A stretch of 64,000 nt of DNA from contig OZ020491.1 of assembly GCA_963971405.1 (NCBI GenBank), positions 26,034,855-26,098,854 of the forward strand, written 5' to 3'. The notes below the pieces were generated by a model, which was not told the DNA's origin, ran no database searches, and worked only from the letters and a program-made list of their open reading frames with translations. Both the position numbers and the translations under genes were made by a program. Origin of the DNA: Psococerastis gibbosa (Eukaryota; Arthropoda; Insecta; Psocodea; Psocidae). Numbering within the stretch: the stretch's first letter is position 1; every line of letters starts with the position of its first letter. This document shows positions 51,838-62,317 of this stretch, one piece after another.

Positions 51838-51920
51838 AGCTCTACTACGCGGCAAGGCGTCAAATGGCCTACCAGCCAAGGACGGGCGTTGGCTGAAGAA
51901 GAAGTAGTAGAAGAAGAAGT
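51838..51920 (+). mobile_element. LINE-C tail remnant (weak)
   Basis: AAGGCGTCAAATGGCCTACC and GAAGAAGAAG recall the GVKRRG..GRPRK portion and tail of LINE-C. Only a few codons remain. Confidence 0.35.
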
Positions 51921-51989
51921 AAAACTAAGCTTCGTTGAGGCATACTTCACAGCAGAAAAATCAAGGTAAGTTGACAGAAGAATTTTGTG

Positions 51990-52108
51990 CAAGTGGCATG
52001 CTGGTAGCATGCTTGTACATAGTCTCAACGCACCATGCATTCTCAGCTTGGGTACTAACCGACAAAGGCGACTGAAGAGGTCTATCGGATACATTCATGA
52101 GCGCGGTT
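51990..52108 (+). mobile_element. SINE-B, diverged
   Basis: GGTAGCATGCTTGTACATAG, CGCACCATGCATTCTCAGC, GGCGACTGAAGAGGTCTATC and GGATACATTCATGAG. Confidence 0.65.
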
Positions 52109-52112
52109 CCAG

Positions 52113-52283
52113 ATATTAAACGAAGCACAAATCAGGGCACGGGGAGAGCTCATGGAACGATGGCAAAGAAAATGGAACGACAGCCTAAATGGACGGTGTA
52201 CCTGGAACCTGGTTAAGCTCGATCATGATTCGAACAACTCACCGGAGCAAGAGGAAAAACAATGGCCGAGCTCAAGACGTTAG
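52113..52283 (+). mobile_element. R1-like LINE ORF fragment
   Basis: One open frame of 56 codons: ILNEAQIRARGELMERWQ, RKWNDSLNGRCTWNLVKLD and a Glu-rich end, then TAG. R--LM--WQ--W--S--GR-TW-L is the segment between the reverse transcriptase and RNase-H-like tail of R1-clade elements. Short, so the assignment is tentative. Confidence 0.5.
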
Positions 52284-52439
52284 CGTCCGACCGGGTCCAG
52301 GGCTGTCACGCTTCGCAGACGGTACTAAGAGGAAGAAGAGGAAGAAGAAGATCAATCGTAAAAAAATGTCTGTTCTCCCTTAGAAGGTGGCGTCATGTCG
52401 AAACATTCAGCTCACAAATATCGGCCAGTTCTTCTTCTA

Positions 52440-52690
52440 ACAATGACTCTTTTATCGATGATTGGCGATCATCATGGCAATTTGGACCTTGGAAACTGCT
52501 GGAAAGGGAAATCATGCTGCCGCCAAACCAATGCCTCAGATTTTTCAACCAGGATGATCTTCGTCTGTCAGGAGCCTTTTGTACTTCTATCTTCCCTTGA
52601 ATTATTATTTACAGAAGGCGATACTTTTCGTCCCTCATCCCATGGTAGAAGTATGTTAGTTTCCGTTTCTTAACCGTTAAGAGAGAGTTA
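52440..52690 (-). mobile_element. LINE-A 3' region
   Basis: TCGATGATTGGCGATCATCA, GGACCTTGGAAACTGCTGG, CCAATGCCTCAG, GAAGGCGATACTTTTCGTCC and AGTTTCCGTTTCTTAACCG. On the minus strand this covers LTVKKRKL through the tail. Confidence 0.8.
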
Positions 52691-53499
52691 ATAAACTGGC
52701 CTTACTAAATTTAATTTTCTGGGAAAACAACTAACTATGACAACAACGGACTCACGCATGTTGCTGCATCCATATTTCTCATTATACCAACCTAATGCCA
52801 ATTGTAACAATTTAAACACAGCCCGTATTTTCTCTTCCGGGCCAAGAACATGCCGGCCTCATTGTTTAAACCACACGGTACTATTTTATTGTTATTATCC
52901 CTAATAACAACGACTCACAATCATAGCGAATTCTCATGGTTTGGTCAATACTACCAAAGCTTTATCATTAGGGAGGTCCGTTCCATATTAGACGGAAATA
53001 ATACGTATTACTTGATTTCCATCATCTGTGTGGGCGACATAGGGTCCTTCCCACCATCATCTGAAAGGTTCCGGTAAGGAACACTGCGCGGCACCGCCAT
53101 GCAATGGTACATGGCGGTGCCTTTCAGGTCCAGAATTCCTTACGGATACTTTCCAAGCATTGGTGGGCCTGAAGAGACGACCGGACGAGAAAACTTCTTC
53201 TCCTTCCGTCCTAGTGCCGCGTGCGCAGAGTGAGGGGGGCGCCACGGACCCATTCCTTGTACTCGTACTCGTACTGTACGGACACTCCTACTGGTGTAAT
53301 ACTAATAATTTTTATTGATTTATTCCCACAACATATGGGCACATAATTTATTAAATTTTTCAAGTCCAAACCCCCTTTTTTCTCGCAAAATTAACAATTG
53401 GATAATTTAACAATAAATAAATAAAATAAAAAAACATAAATTGAAATAACAAGTGCTGTAATATCAATAACATTTCTTAAGTTAACGGCCAACGGCCAA
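52691..53499. other. No recognisable gene
   Basis: A short palindromic stretch (CACCGCCATGCAATGG/CATGGCGGTGC) lies at 53093-53121. The rest is unassigned. Confidence 0.4.
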
Positions 53500-53835
53500 C
53501 GAACGGCCTTACAATGTTGATTCCATTACAGCAGAGCATGTTTCAAACTGCGGCAACTTGGTAGTGTGCACAGCGTTGGCAGGGGAACGTGGTGGGACAT
53601 GATAACGCGCTTAGGCAGTATAAGTCGAGTCCTGGTCACCTCCGATTTAATCGTGTGACTTTACCATGTTCCCCAAGTGGTTCGGAATCCACTATAATCA
53701 GGAGGTCCACCCTGTTAGTCAACTCCCCTTTCCCCGAGGTGAAAGAGTCTGCCCTTAGGGTGCCTCAAGTTAACAAACAGACTGACTCCCCCCGCCAGGC
53801 TGACAGGGTTGCTTAAAGCAGAAATGCTGAAAGCA
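53500..53835 (+). repeat. Dispersed repeat E
   Basis: AACTTGGTAGTGTGCACAGC, GGGAACGTGGTGGGAC, TCCTGGTCACCTCCGATTT, GGTTCGGAATCCACTATAAT, CTGCCCTTAGGGTGCCTC and CTGACAGGGTTGCTTAAAGC. Confidence 0.75.
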
Positions 53836-53924
53836 GGCGTTAGAAACAACATCACATTTCTTAAGTAGAAGTAGGTAACAAAAAATTAATTATATTTTTA
53901 ATACTAATAATAATAATTTTTTTC

Positions 53925-54055
53925 TTTCACTTCACTCTTTCCCTGTCCAGTAACCCCGGACAAAGTGCAATATATTGAAAAAATAATAATACCTATCGAA
54001 ATATCACCCTCAAGCTTCCGCTTATCGAGCGATCTTAGAGCAGTGGCACAGCAAA
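53925..54055 (-). repeat. Repeat H, with continuation
   Basis: TTTCCCTGTCCAGTAACCCC and CAAGCTTCCGCTTATCGAGC are the complement of 5000-5090 and 4990-5015. Confidence 0.7.
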
Positions 54056-54065
54056 ATACAACTTT

Positions 54066-54255
54066 AATTTATAATTGACTTACTTGACTTAGGGTGGCAC
54101 TAACAGCCCATGGGGACTTTTGGCCGCACGTACTATGCCTCTCCATTCCGCTCGATCACAAGCCACCGTCCGCCACGTTTTTGGGTGCAAGCCCATTTTT
54201 TGGACGTCATCCGCCATCTGGTCCTGGTACCTCTTCCTTGGCCTTCCCAGGGGAA
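54066..54255 (-). pseudogene. LINE reverse transcriptase C-terminus fragment
   Basis: The minus strand reads PLGRPRKRYQDQMADDVQK, MGLHPKTWRTVACDRAEWR, GIVRAAKSPHGLLVPP, stop. GRPRKRYQDQ and W---A-DR--WR---RAAK are the same closing motifs as 15584-16064. The TAAGTCAAGTAAGTC tail is also shared. Confidence 0.85.
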
Positions 54256-55425
54256 TAATTAAATAATAATAATAATGCCCCGAAGGACTTTTTTGTGAAA
54301 CTCGGCCTACTTAAAATGGTAAAAAGGTCATAAAAAATGAAAAAAGAAAGAAAGATAATTCACGAATAATGGCAGGGAGTGTTAGGTTAATAATTTGAGT
54401 ATGGCATAATTGAGGAAAAGCAAATACGCGAATAAATAAAAAAACAGCGAAAATTATTATAAATAGCTGCCAATTTTAAAATTATGAGACTACACCGAGG
54501 TGGGTGAACAACATAATTTACATGCACCTCCTTGGACATGTAACAATGCAGATAACACGTTTTAAAAGGAAACAAAAATTAATTTCTTCGAAAAATAGGC
54601 AAAAACTGGAACCAAGCATAGATACTACGAGTCAAGCAAGATATTAAAGATTTGGCTAATTCAAACTGTAGATGACTACTTCATGCATCATGTAATAGGG
54701 TATTTTCAATTTTTGGTACAGTAGCATTTTCATAAAAACGATTGAGGGCGCTAAAATTTCACGTAAAATAAATACCATAAAAAAACCTACAAGTCAACAA
54801 TTAATAATACCCTATTATACAGGTATGATACATAAAGTAGTCTTCAACAACTTTAATTACCAATATTTTTATAACTTGCTTAGTTAGGTACTAAAATAAA
54901 AAAATTAACAGTATTAAATTTCGGGCTGCCAATTTCCTACGGGACGTACACTCTACAAAATAATACAACAGTACAGTTGGCATTTTAAAATGACATTTTT
55001 TTTTTTTTAATTGAGCAATGTCGGCCACAGATTCTAGTATAATAAAACAACATGGCGGTCGGGACCAAATCTTAATTATCCCTCTATTCTCAATCGCCAG
55101 CAAAAGTATGAAATCTAAAATTGGCGTACGAACATGCTATCATGTTAGACACGATATCTAGTCATGACTAGTCCAAGGATTACTCCAATTACTATGCGTA
55201 TATGATTAAGTAAAATTTATTATAAATTTGGTTTGGCCGGACTTTCACCACACACGGTAGACTATCTACTTGTCCACGATGAGCCGGAGGCGCCAAAATC
55301 ATTAAACATAATGTTTTTTATAATGGTCTGTAGCCCTTTTTTTGGGAGCTATCGACACCAACAAATTAGCACTAGGACCCGGTTTCGTTGTGAATTCACT
55401 TTTTTGCCATAAGACTGAGAAGCGT
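54256..55425. other. No recognisable gene
   Basis: AT-rich, with AAT runs at 54264-54276. The short minus frames at 54387-54575 and 54891-55103 show no motif. Confidence 0.4.
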
Positions 55426-55427
55426 TT

Positions 55428-55790
55428 TATTACTTTCCTACTTACATGTATAAGGAAAGCTTTGTGATGGTCAAAATTTAGGATTCCGAGATTTTAACGG
55501 ATTTAAAAAAACGTCTTGATGTCCCAGGAACCAAAAAGTGGTTTTTTACTAAATGTCAGTCTGTCTGTTCATCGATTTGTGGACCTTTTTTTTTTAAATT
55601 TAATTTTGGGCTAACTCAAATTTGGGGGGTTTTAATTTCAAAATATCAAAAAAATTGCGAAAAAAATGTTTTCCTAAAAACTGTTGAAACTATTTTCTTT
55701 AAATTCACATTAATTGTAGTCGTTATTAATGTTAACTAAACGCAATGGGTCGCTTGCCCCTTGATATTGGACAACCCTAGATAATTCCAA
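55428..55790 (+). mobile_element. Repeat C, short diverged copy
   Basis: TTTATTACTTTCCTACTTAC, AAGCTTTGTGATGGTC, GATGTCCCAGGAACC and GTCTGTCTGTTCATCGATTT. The middle is deleted. Confidence 0.7.
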
Positions 55791-55812
55791 CATCAATGCT
55801 ACTTGACTTGAC

Positions 55813-55932
55813 TTAGGCTGGCGCGTCCAGCCCGGGGGCCGCTGCCACTTCACCACGCCACCTCGGACGATCCTCCGCCGCTCGCTTCCAATCTCGGGTG
55901 CCAGTGGCGTGCACATCTTCGAGCACTTGATC
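55813..55932 (-). pseudogene. LINE C-terminus fragment
   Basis: The minus strand reads DQVLEDVHATGTRDWKRAA, EDRPRWRGEVAAAPGLDAPA and a stop. DW-RAAEDR-RWRG is the final Trp block of LINE ORF2. A TCAAGTCAAGT tail lies beyond the stop. Confidence 0.78.
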
Positions 55933-57459
55933 TCTCCATCAATGCTAAGGTTTGTTAATTAATAAACGTTAATTTCTCCATAAATCAGGCCTAGGATGAT
56001 TCCCATGAAGCGGGGCGGCTGACTGGTGGGCGAACGCCTCAAAGACCGTGCCGCTATACCTAAAAATATATATATTAAGATATCCAAGATCGCAAGATAT
56101 TTAACATTATCTCCAATAAATCATGCGCGTGTCTTGAATAATAAAAACATCCCAAACCGATCATAACACGGTCAAACTGACCATAATATGGCCAAAACAT
56201 CACGCTATTTAATTAATTACCATCTAAACTGCCACTTTTGCTGCTCTTTGCATAAATTGACTATGCCAAATTTGAATATGGTCAATTTTTCATTTAGTTA
56301 CAATTGAAACACGATCCTGATTAGAGAGAAACTGCCCGTCTTACTTGATATTTTACAGTATATTTTAATGAAAGTATAAAACGAAAACGCTTCAAATTTA
56401 CATACGTGACTGGCAGAATCGTTAACCGGCAGCAGCCCTACGATTACAGGTTAACATAACACCGGAAACGGGTTTATAAACCCCAATTGATGCATAAAAC
56501 AAAAAGAGTGCAAATCACGCGGGAAATTCAAAGTAATGAATTATTGGAACACAATAATTTCGTTGCATATAGTTTTATAATACTACGATTTAAATAAATA
56601 CAAACAAACAATAAATTGTTCTGGTTTAAATTATGAAATACAGTATATTAAGAATTATAAATAATTTGTCTAAATCTAGGGGAGAAAATATTTAAAAAAA
56701 AATCACCAAAAATATAGCCGAAGATAGATTTATTACATTTGGATTTCCCACGTCTTTCTCACTCTACTGATCAAACCTAATGAATCAATTGGGGTTTATT
56801 TAATCCTATTTCCGGTGTTAAGTTAATCTGTGAACGGCATAGTATCCCTAACAAAATAGACTAACCACAAGTGAAAAAACCGTAGCAGGTGACTTCTGGA
56901 TAAACAAAATGGTTCGAAATTTGGAACACAAGAGTGTTCTTTGTGTTGATGTTGTGGCCGGGAAAATAATAAAGTATTTTTATTTATTACATACATAGCG
57001 TAGGTAGCGTAGAGGAAAAGCAGGGTCTGCGGAATCTCCCTACACCTTATCGGCCAGAGCCGAAAGAGATTTTCTATTCACAAATGACGGAATATTGACC
57101 AATGGAAGACACGCCTTAAAAAATTCAGAATTCACACGATATTTTGGTGCGCTCAAATTTCCCATCTTTCCTATACGTAGAACTCTAGTCAATTACTAGT
57201 ATGACATGTTCTTAATTACACATCTCGGCATTTAGATTATATGACAAGTCGTTTACCCGGCAATTCACCAAGCCAGGTATGACAAACTTATATTATTCCG
57301 AATACCACGGAAACACATCCATGTCAACAGGTTCAAGTACCAAAGTACCGGAAACCCATTTATTAAAATGTTAATTACAGAGTAATATATAGCCTGCGAG
57401 TCAACCGGGGAAAGGGTGGGAACCTATTAGAATTACATATATAATGCTCGCATTACGAG
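55933..57459. other. No recognisable gene
   Basis: AT-rich unassigned sequence with only short frames. Confidence 0.4.
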
Positions 57460-57963
57460 TCTAATGGACCTCTTCCGTATACAGGGAAGTGCTAGCGGCC
57501 AACCAATCGTCCAATCAGATCATTGGGGTTTGACGTCATTTTTCTATGGCTACTTGTATAGTCGGCATTATGGATTTCTATAAGAAAAAGAGGCGCATTC
57601 GTCCTGTTGATGACGTCACAACTAACGTCTAATGGACCTCTTTCGTATACAGGAAAGTGCTAGCGGCCAACCAATCGTCCAATCAGATCATTGGGGATGG
57701 ACGTCATTTTTCTATGGCTGCTTGTATAGCCGGCATTATGGATTACTATAAGAACAAGAGGTGCATTCGTCCTGTTGATGACGTCAGAACTAACGTCTAA
57801 TGGACCTCTTTCGTATACAGGAAAGTGCTAGGGGCCAACCAATCGTCCAATCAGATCATTGGGGTTTGACGTCATTTCTCTATGACTACATGTATAGCCG
57901 GCCTTATGGATTACAACACATAAGAGGTTCATTTGTCCTGTTGGTGACGTCTCACAACATTTT
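57460..57963 (+). repeat. 168-bp tandem array, three units, with CCAAT and CRE-like motifs
   Basis: TCTAATGGACCTCTT starts at 57460, 57628 and 57796. Each unit has CCAACCAATCGTCCAATCAG with ATCATTGG, then GACGTCATTT. The first two units have ATGGATT-CTATAAGAA- with an open stretch of 20 codons (MDFYKKKRRIRPVDDVTTNV in unit 1) ending at a stop just inside the next unit. GATGACGTCA occurs near each unit end. Whether these motifs act as promoter elements is not known. Confidence 0.85.
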
Positions 57964-58057
57964 ATGCTCTGGCGGTTTTTTCCGTAGTATTTAGTAAACC
58001 AATCGATAAGTTCAGACTCGAGTACAAGCAGAGTTCGCTGGATCGGACATTTGTTAA

Positions 58058-58441
58058 GGCGCCCATTCCACCGACCGGCTAGGGCTATTTACGAAAACAG
58101 TGACATGGTAGCAGACATTCAAGACTTAGGTGGGGTTTCCACCGACCTCGCATTGCAGAATTGACGGAAATGTTTATTTTCCTCTATGCCCTAGTTAAAA
58201 TTGATCAATGATCATAGAGTGAAATCACAAACAAACTAACTAAAATTAAAAAATGGCGTCATGGAATATGTTAAGTACAAACATTTTAATAGATTTCTAT
58301 AAAAAGAAAAATTCTAATTTCCGTCAATGTCATTTGCATTCTGCAATGCGAGGTCGGTGGAAACGCCACCTAAGTCTTGAATGTCTGCTACCACGTCACC
58401 GTTTTTGTAAATAGCCCTAGCCGGTCGGTGGAATGGGCGCC
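58058..58441. mobile_element. MITE copy 5 (384 bp, TAA target duplication)
   Basis: GGCGCCCATTCCACCGACC and GGTCGGTGGAATGGGCGCC at the ends, TAA on both sides (58055-58057, 58442-58444). It has the same body as copies 1, 2 and 4. Confidence 0.93.
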
Positions 58442-58449
58442 TAATACAC

Positions 58450-58713
58450 GTGAACTTTGTAAGCTGCATTATAGAAGGAACCTTAGAAGGCGTCAACCGA
58501 CCTGGGCCGCCCCTGACGTATACTGTGGCTAGTACCGAGCGTTCTATTTCGACGCTGCGACCCCTGACGAAATGGCTGCGATCTCGTTGTGGGGAAAAGC
58601 GCCTGAGTGGGCTCGCTCCGATGATTATCCACAAAGATTTTAACATTGATAGGGACAAGATGATAGATAGGCATGCGTTGGGTGGTGTTCGCCGAGAGAA
58701 GCGTTTTTAGTGT
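58450..58713 (+). pseudogene. hAT transposase C-terminal dimerisation fragment fused to a LINE-C tip
   Basis: One frame reads IIEGTLEGVNRPGPP, which matches LINE-C just before GRPRK. It runs straight into TYTVASTERSISTLRPLTKW, LRSRCGEKRLSGLAPMIIHK and DFNIDRDKMIDRHALG, stop at 58708-58710. VAS-ERS-S-LR--K--LRS--GE-RLSGLA---IH is the hallmark dimerisation region of hAT transposases. The catalytic part is absent. The junction lies near 58510. Confidence 0.85.
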
Positions 58714-59089
58714 ACTTTTTTGTTTATTTAATACTTTTTGAATGCAGATGCTGAATTGTATGATACAATTGAGGAGCTTGGTTACAAACGTGGCCAAATC
58801 CATTTTTTTACAAAATTGGGTTTTGATCCGACCTTTTGATTTTAAATGTCCACCTGCACGTTGTTAAATAAAGTGACAAAAGCAGACAGATTGCGCACAG
58901 AAGTGCTGAGAAGTCTAGGGTTAGCTATAAACTCAATGCAATTTTCAACAGAAAATCCACTCTCCTGAAAAATTCTACAACTTGGAGTTGGCCATGTTTG
59001 TAAACAGCCTCCTCAATTAGTGATAACGGCAATATCGGAAAGAGGGACTTGCTTCTCAAATAAGATCCACCCATCCCAAAACTTTTTGT
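58714..59089. other. No recognisable feature
   Basis: Probable 3' flank of the hAT fragment. No gene. Confidence 0.4.
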
Positions 59090-59233
59090 TTCATCCACCT
59101 GGGCGCCCGAGAAAAGAATACCTGCAGCAAGTGATGGAGGATGTAGGGGTCAATACATATGTGGAGCTGAAGAGGGCGTGCCAGGGGAGTGGAGGCCACA
59201 TGTTGCTGCCAACCAGCCAGCCGGCTGTAACTT

Positions 59234-59267
<34 letters not shown>

Positions 59268-59268
59268 G
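59090..59268 (+). mobile_element. LINE-C C-terminus fragment with GA run
   Basis: GRPRKEYLQQVMEDVGVNT, YVELKRACQGSGGHMLLPTS, stop at 59233-59235. A six-codon deletion has removed the DR-EWRH block between ACQ and HMLL seen at 14826-15012. A pure GA run (59237-59266) replaces the GAAGAA tail. Confidence 0.75.
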
Positions 59269-59924
59269 AGTAGAAGTGAAATCAAGATCCAGAAGGGGCT
59301 CCATAATTTTGATAAATAATTCAGGTGAAAACTTAACGTAGCGTTGTAAAATTCTGTCGTGCGATAAAGAGGTTTGCATAAAAGGGATCTCCGTCTAAAA
59401 GTAGAGCAACACCCCATTTACTGTATTATAATGCTAATTACTTAGCATACGAGCGGGGAGAGAGGGGATGAGAACCGAGAAATTATGACGCGGCGTACCG
59501 CAGGGAGGTGTCTTGGGCCCAACTTTATTTTAGTTTGTGTGGAATGAACCCGAAACGGTCGCTAAAATTAATTACGGGGGGGAATTTGTGGGGGACAGTG
59601 TTTTGGAACTTTAGAATAAGTTTGATTAAGGGTGTTTCACGAGGATTTAACTTGTATGACGTTATGATTTTGCGGCTTTTGTTGCGGAGGGGGAGTTTAA
59701 CGCGAGAAGTCGTTTCACGTAACTTTTGAATGGGGGAAATTGGAACCAAGCGTGTTTTAAAAAAGTATTCAACATTTTTAACTTAAGAAGAACTTAAAGC
59801 GAATTTAAGAATTTTTCGTAAGTCAATTATTTTATCTTTCCTTCTGTGGCGCAATGAAATTAATTAATTTATTCAAAAATACCTAGACCTCCTTTAGTTT
59901 TTATTTAAGCGGTGCCGGGTTATA
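59269..59924. other. No recognisable gene
   Basis: Overlapping frames on both strands at 59508-59749 have no domain. Confidence 0.4.
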
Positions 59925-60115
59925 CATTTTATGAACCTACATGCCGAATGTCATCAAAACCCTTCGAGTAGTTTGACCAGCCAAAATCGACGAACAGACC
60001 GACAGACAGACATTTCATCAAAACTATTTTTTTGGATTCATGGTCCCCTAAAACATGTAAATCTACCGAAATTTCGAAATCAAACATTTCTAACATCTCA
60101 AAACAAAACCCATAT
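59925..60115 (-). mobile_element. Repeat C, truncated
   Basis: Minus-strand GATTTTGGCTGGTCAAACTA, GAAATTTCGGTAGATTTACA and ACCTACATGCCGAATG, as in the first 200 bp of the repeat. Confidence 0.65.
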
Positions 60116-60795
60116 TCTAACAACAAAATTTGTTGTGTAATATTGAAAACTCCAAAACAAAGGCCACAGAGAAATGTCGAAACGTTAAGATAAAATTAAT
60201 TAAGCTATAAAAAATTAATTTGAAGGGGAGTTTAGTTATGGAACACATCCGTAGCGTATATAATCGTTGTCCCGAGCAATGAAAAGAGGTGCTAAAATCT
60301 TTTGGCATCCGGTTACAATATGTTACAAACATAATTGCTTTCTTATTTATACGTTGAATGCTTTTATAAATGCGTTCCTTTTTAAAAAAAAAATACTGTT
60401 TATGGGAGGGTCTCGAAATCTGAGTTGTTATACCTTTTATGTGACACAAACGCTGGGTAATGAAATTAGGCATGTCGGTTCAAAAGTAAAAGGCAGAGAT
60501 TTCCAAACGCAACTTCGAGTAACTAAAACAGGCCTGGGTATTTTTGAATAAACTAATTGTTTTCATCGCGCCATAAAAGTAAAAATAATAAAATGGATAT
60601 TTGAAAAATTATTAAAAAATACAAGCTTTCGTAGTAATTTTCATTCTCGCATCTGAAATTTTACTAATACTGAAATGGGTTGTGGAGATGGCGGTCCCAG
60701 GAAACCCGAAGAAGGGGAAGAGCGAAAATTACACTGCTCAGAAAGATTCAGGCAAACATGGTAGAACTCAATTAAATTAATAAATTTAAATCAAT
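60116..60795. other. No recognisable feature
   Basis: AT-rich spacer with no gene. Confidence 0.4.
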
Positions 60796-60799
60796 AAAT

Positions 60800-60900
60800 C
60801 GAGGAACAGACAGCCATTTCGTAAAAAAACACTTTATTTTTTGGAAACGTGTAAATCCACTGAAATCTCGAAAATTTCGACCATCACAAAGCTTTCCTTC
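60800..60900 (-). mobile_element. Repeat C, start fragment
   Basis: GAAACGTGTAAATCCACTG, AAATCTCGAAAATTTCGACC and ATCACAAAGCTTTCC are the complement of the first 100 bp of the repeat. Confidence 0.65.
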
Positions 60901-60904
60901 TTCT

Positions 60905-61295
60905 CCTCAGGTCACCGTCCCAACAATTGGTTGACAGCAACTCCCTGCATATCATCCTCCAGTCCTCTCGGTCCTGCGCCTTCCTCTTCAGCTCTTGGTA
61001 CGTTCGAGCTCCTGCGTCTTGCTTGTTTTTTTTGGTTTTTGTTTTTTGTAGAATGATTATTCGCATACAAACAATTCAATGAATGTATCCGAATAACCTC
61101 TTCAGTCGCCTCTGTAGGTAATACCTGTGTTGAGTTGTGATAGGTCACCGGTCGCATGATGTGTAGAGACTCGCACAAGTACGAACAAGCTACCATTATG
61201 CCATCGAATTCCTTATTGATCCATGAATTCCTTCTTCGGCCGTCCTCTTCTATGGGTCCCTTCCACTGTGCCCTCAATGATCGTGTGCACTAATA
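60905..61295 (-). pseudogene. LINE C-terminus split by SINE-B
   Basis: The upstream half on the minus strand (61295-61215) reads VHTIIEGTVEGTHRRGRPKK, EFMDQ. The downstream half (about 61035-60905) reads DAGARTYQELKRKAQDRED, WRMICRELLS. Between them lies minus-strand SINE-B (61055-61205). Both halves together match the LINE-C order (IIEGT-EG---RGRPKKEY, ---ELKRACQDR-EW). Confidence 0.8.
61055..61205 (-). mobile_element. SINE-B nested in a LINE
   Basis: CATACAAACAATTCAATGAA, CCTCTTCAGTCGCCTCTG, GTGTAGAGACTCGCACAAG and ACAAGCTACCATTATGCC. Confidence 0.8.
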
Positions 61296-61654
61296 CTACG
61301 TATAAGTGGAATAGCAAAATTAACAGTAACATAAACCACAAGAACCAGTTTGGCCAACAATAAAACGACGATATGAAGTCGGAGATGGGCACACAAAACG
61401 GAACTATTGTAAATTAACATATTCTCAAGCAACTATGACACAATGCAGGCAATGACCATTCTTCAAGAGTCGCTTTCACCGATAAGCACATCCTCAATGG
61501 TCTCAAGGGACCATCCAAAACACCTGAAGACCATCGAGGAAGAGCTGTAGCAGAGGCACGGGTATAATGGTGAAGAGGCTGACAGGAGCTATCTTACTCC
61601 TATTGTGCAGCTGTATAATGCTTTTAAAGGCGGTAAGTTTAAGAAGCCAACTTG
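61296..61654. other. No recognisable feature
   Basis: Short spacer with no recognisable gene. Confidence 0.4.
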
Positions 61655-61656
61655 TA

Positions 61657-61850
61657 ATGGGGGCATGTATAGTAGTGGTACAGACTCAGACTTTCACCCG
61701 AAAGGTTGTTGGTTCGAGTCCCACACTTGCTACGTTTTTTGGCCATGCTCCGGAGGGCATGCAAAGCAGGTTCATAGTTGAGTGTAAGAGAGGGATTTAT
61801 AGCTATAACACCGCTAGGTTGGCTAAGTAATAGATAAATAAATAAATAAT
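61657..61850 (+). mobile_element. SINE-A, full length (tail-to-tail pair)
   Basis: GGCATGTATAGTAGTGGTAC, TTTCACCCGAAAGGTTG, TTGGTTCGAGTCCCACACTT, TAGTTGAGTGTAAGAGAGGG and CCGCTAGGTTGGCTAAG with an ATAAATAAATAAATAA tail. The GCGGTCCCGGGCC block is deleted. Confidence 0.9.
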
Positions 61851-61861
61851 GACTAGTTTTG

Positions 61862-62010
61862 GTTCCATTACTAAGCCAACCTAGCGGAGTTAGGGCTATA
61901 AAGCCCTCTCTTACACTCAACTAGGAAGGCCCGGGACCACCTGCTTTACATGCCCTCCGAGGCATGGCCAGAAAATGTAGCCAGTGTGGGACTCGAACCA
62001 CAACCGAACA
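61862..62010 (-). mobile_element. SINE-A, inverted partner
   Basis: CATTACTAAGCCAACCTAGC, CCTCTCTTACACTCAACTAG, GCCCGGGACCACCTGC and TGTGGGACTCGAACCACAACC. The A-box end is missing. Confidence 0.88.
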
Positions 62011-62084
62011 AGTCCATAATAATAATAATAATACCATTATTATTCATTTATTATTATTAAGTTTTTTTTAATGAAAAGTTTAAT
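62011..62084. repeat. AAT/ATT microsatellite
   Basis: AATAATAATAATAATACC followed by TTATTATTCATTTATTATT. Confidence 0.8.
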
Positions 62085-62235
62085 TGCATACAAACAATTT
62101 AATGAATGTATCCGATTGACCTTTTCAGTCGCCTCTGTAGGTTATTACCCGTGATGAGTACGACACGTCTCCGATTGCATGGCGTGTAAAGACTCGCACA
62201 AGTGCAAGCACGTTACCACCTGGCCATCGAAGTCG
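62085..62235 (-). mobile_element. SINE-B
   Basis: CATACAAACAATTTAATGAA, TTTTCAGTCGCCTCTGTAGG, GTACGACACGTCTCCGATTG and TTACCACCTGGCCATCGAAG. Confidence 0.8.
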
Positions 62236-62317
62236 ATATTTGGTCCCTCACTTCGCTCCTAATTGCATCTAGTAACCAAACCACGTTACGAAGACATTCA
62301 CGTCGCTTATTTTTGTA

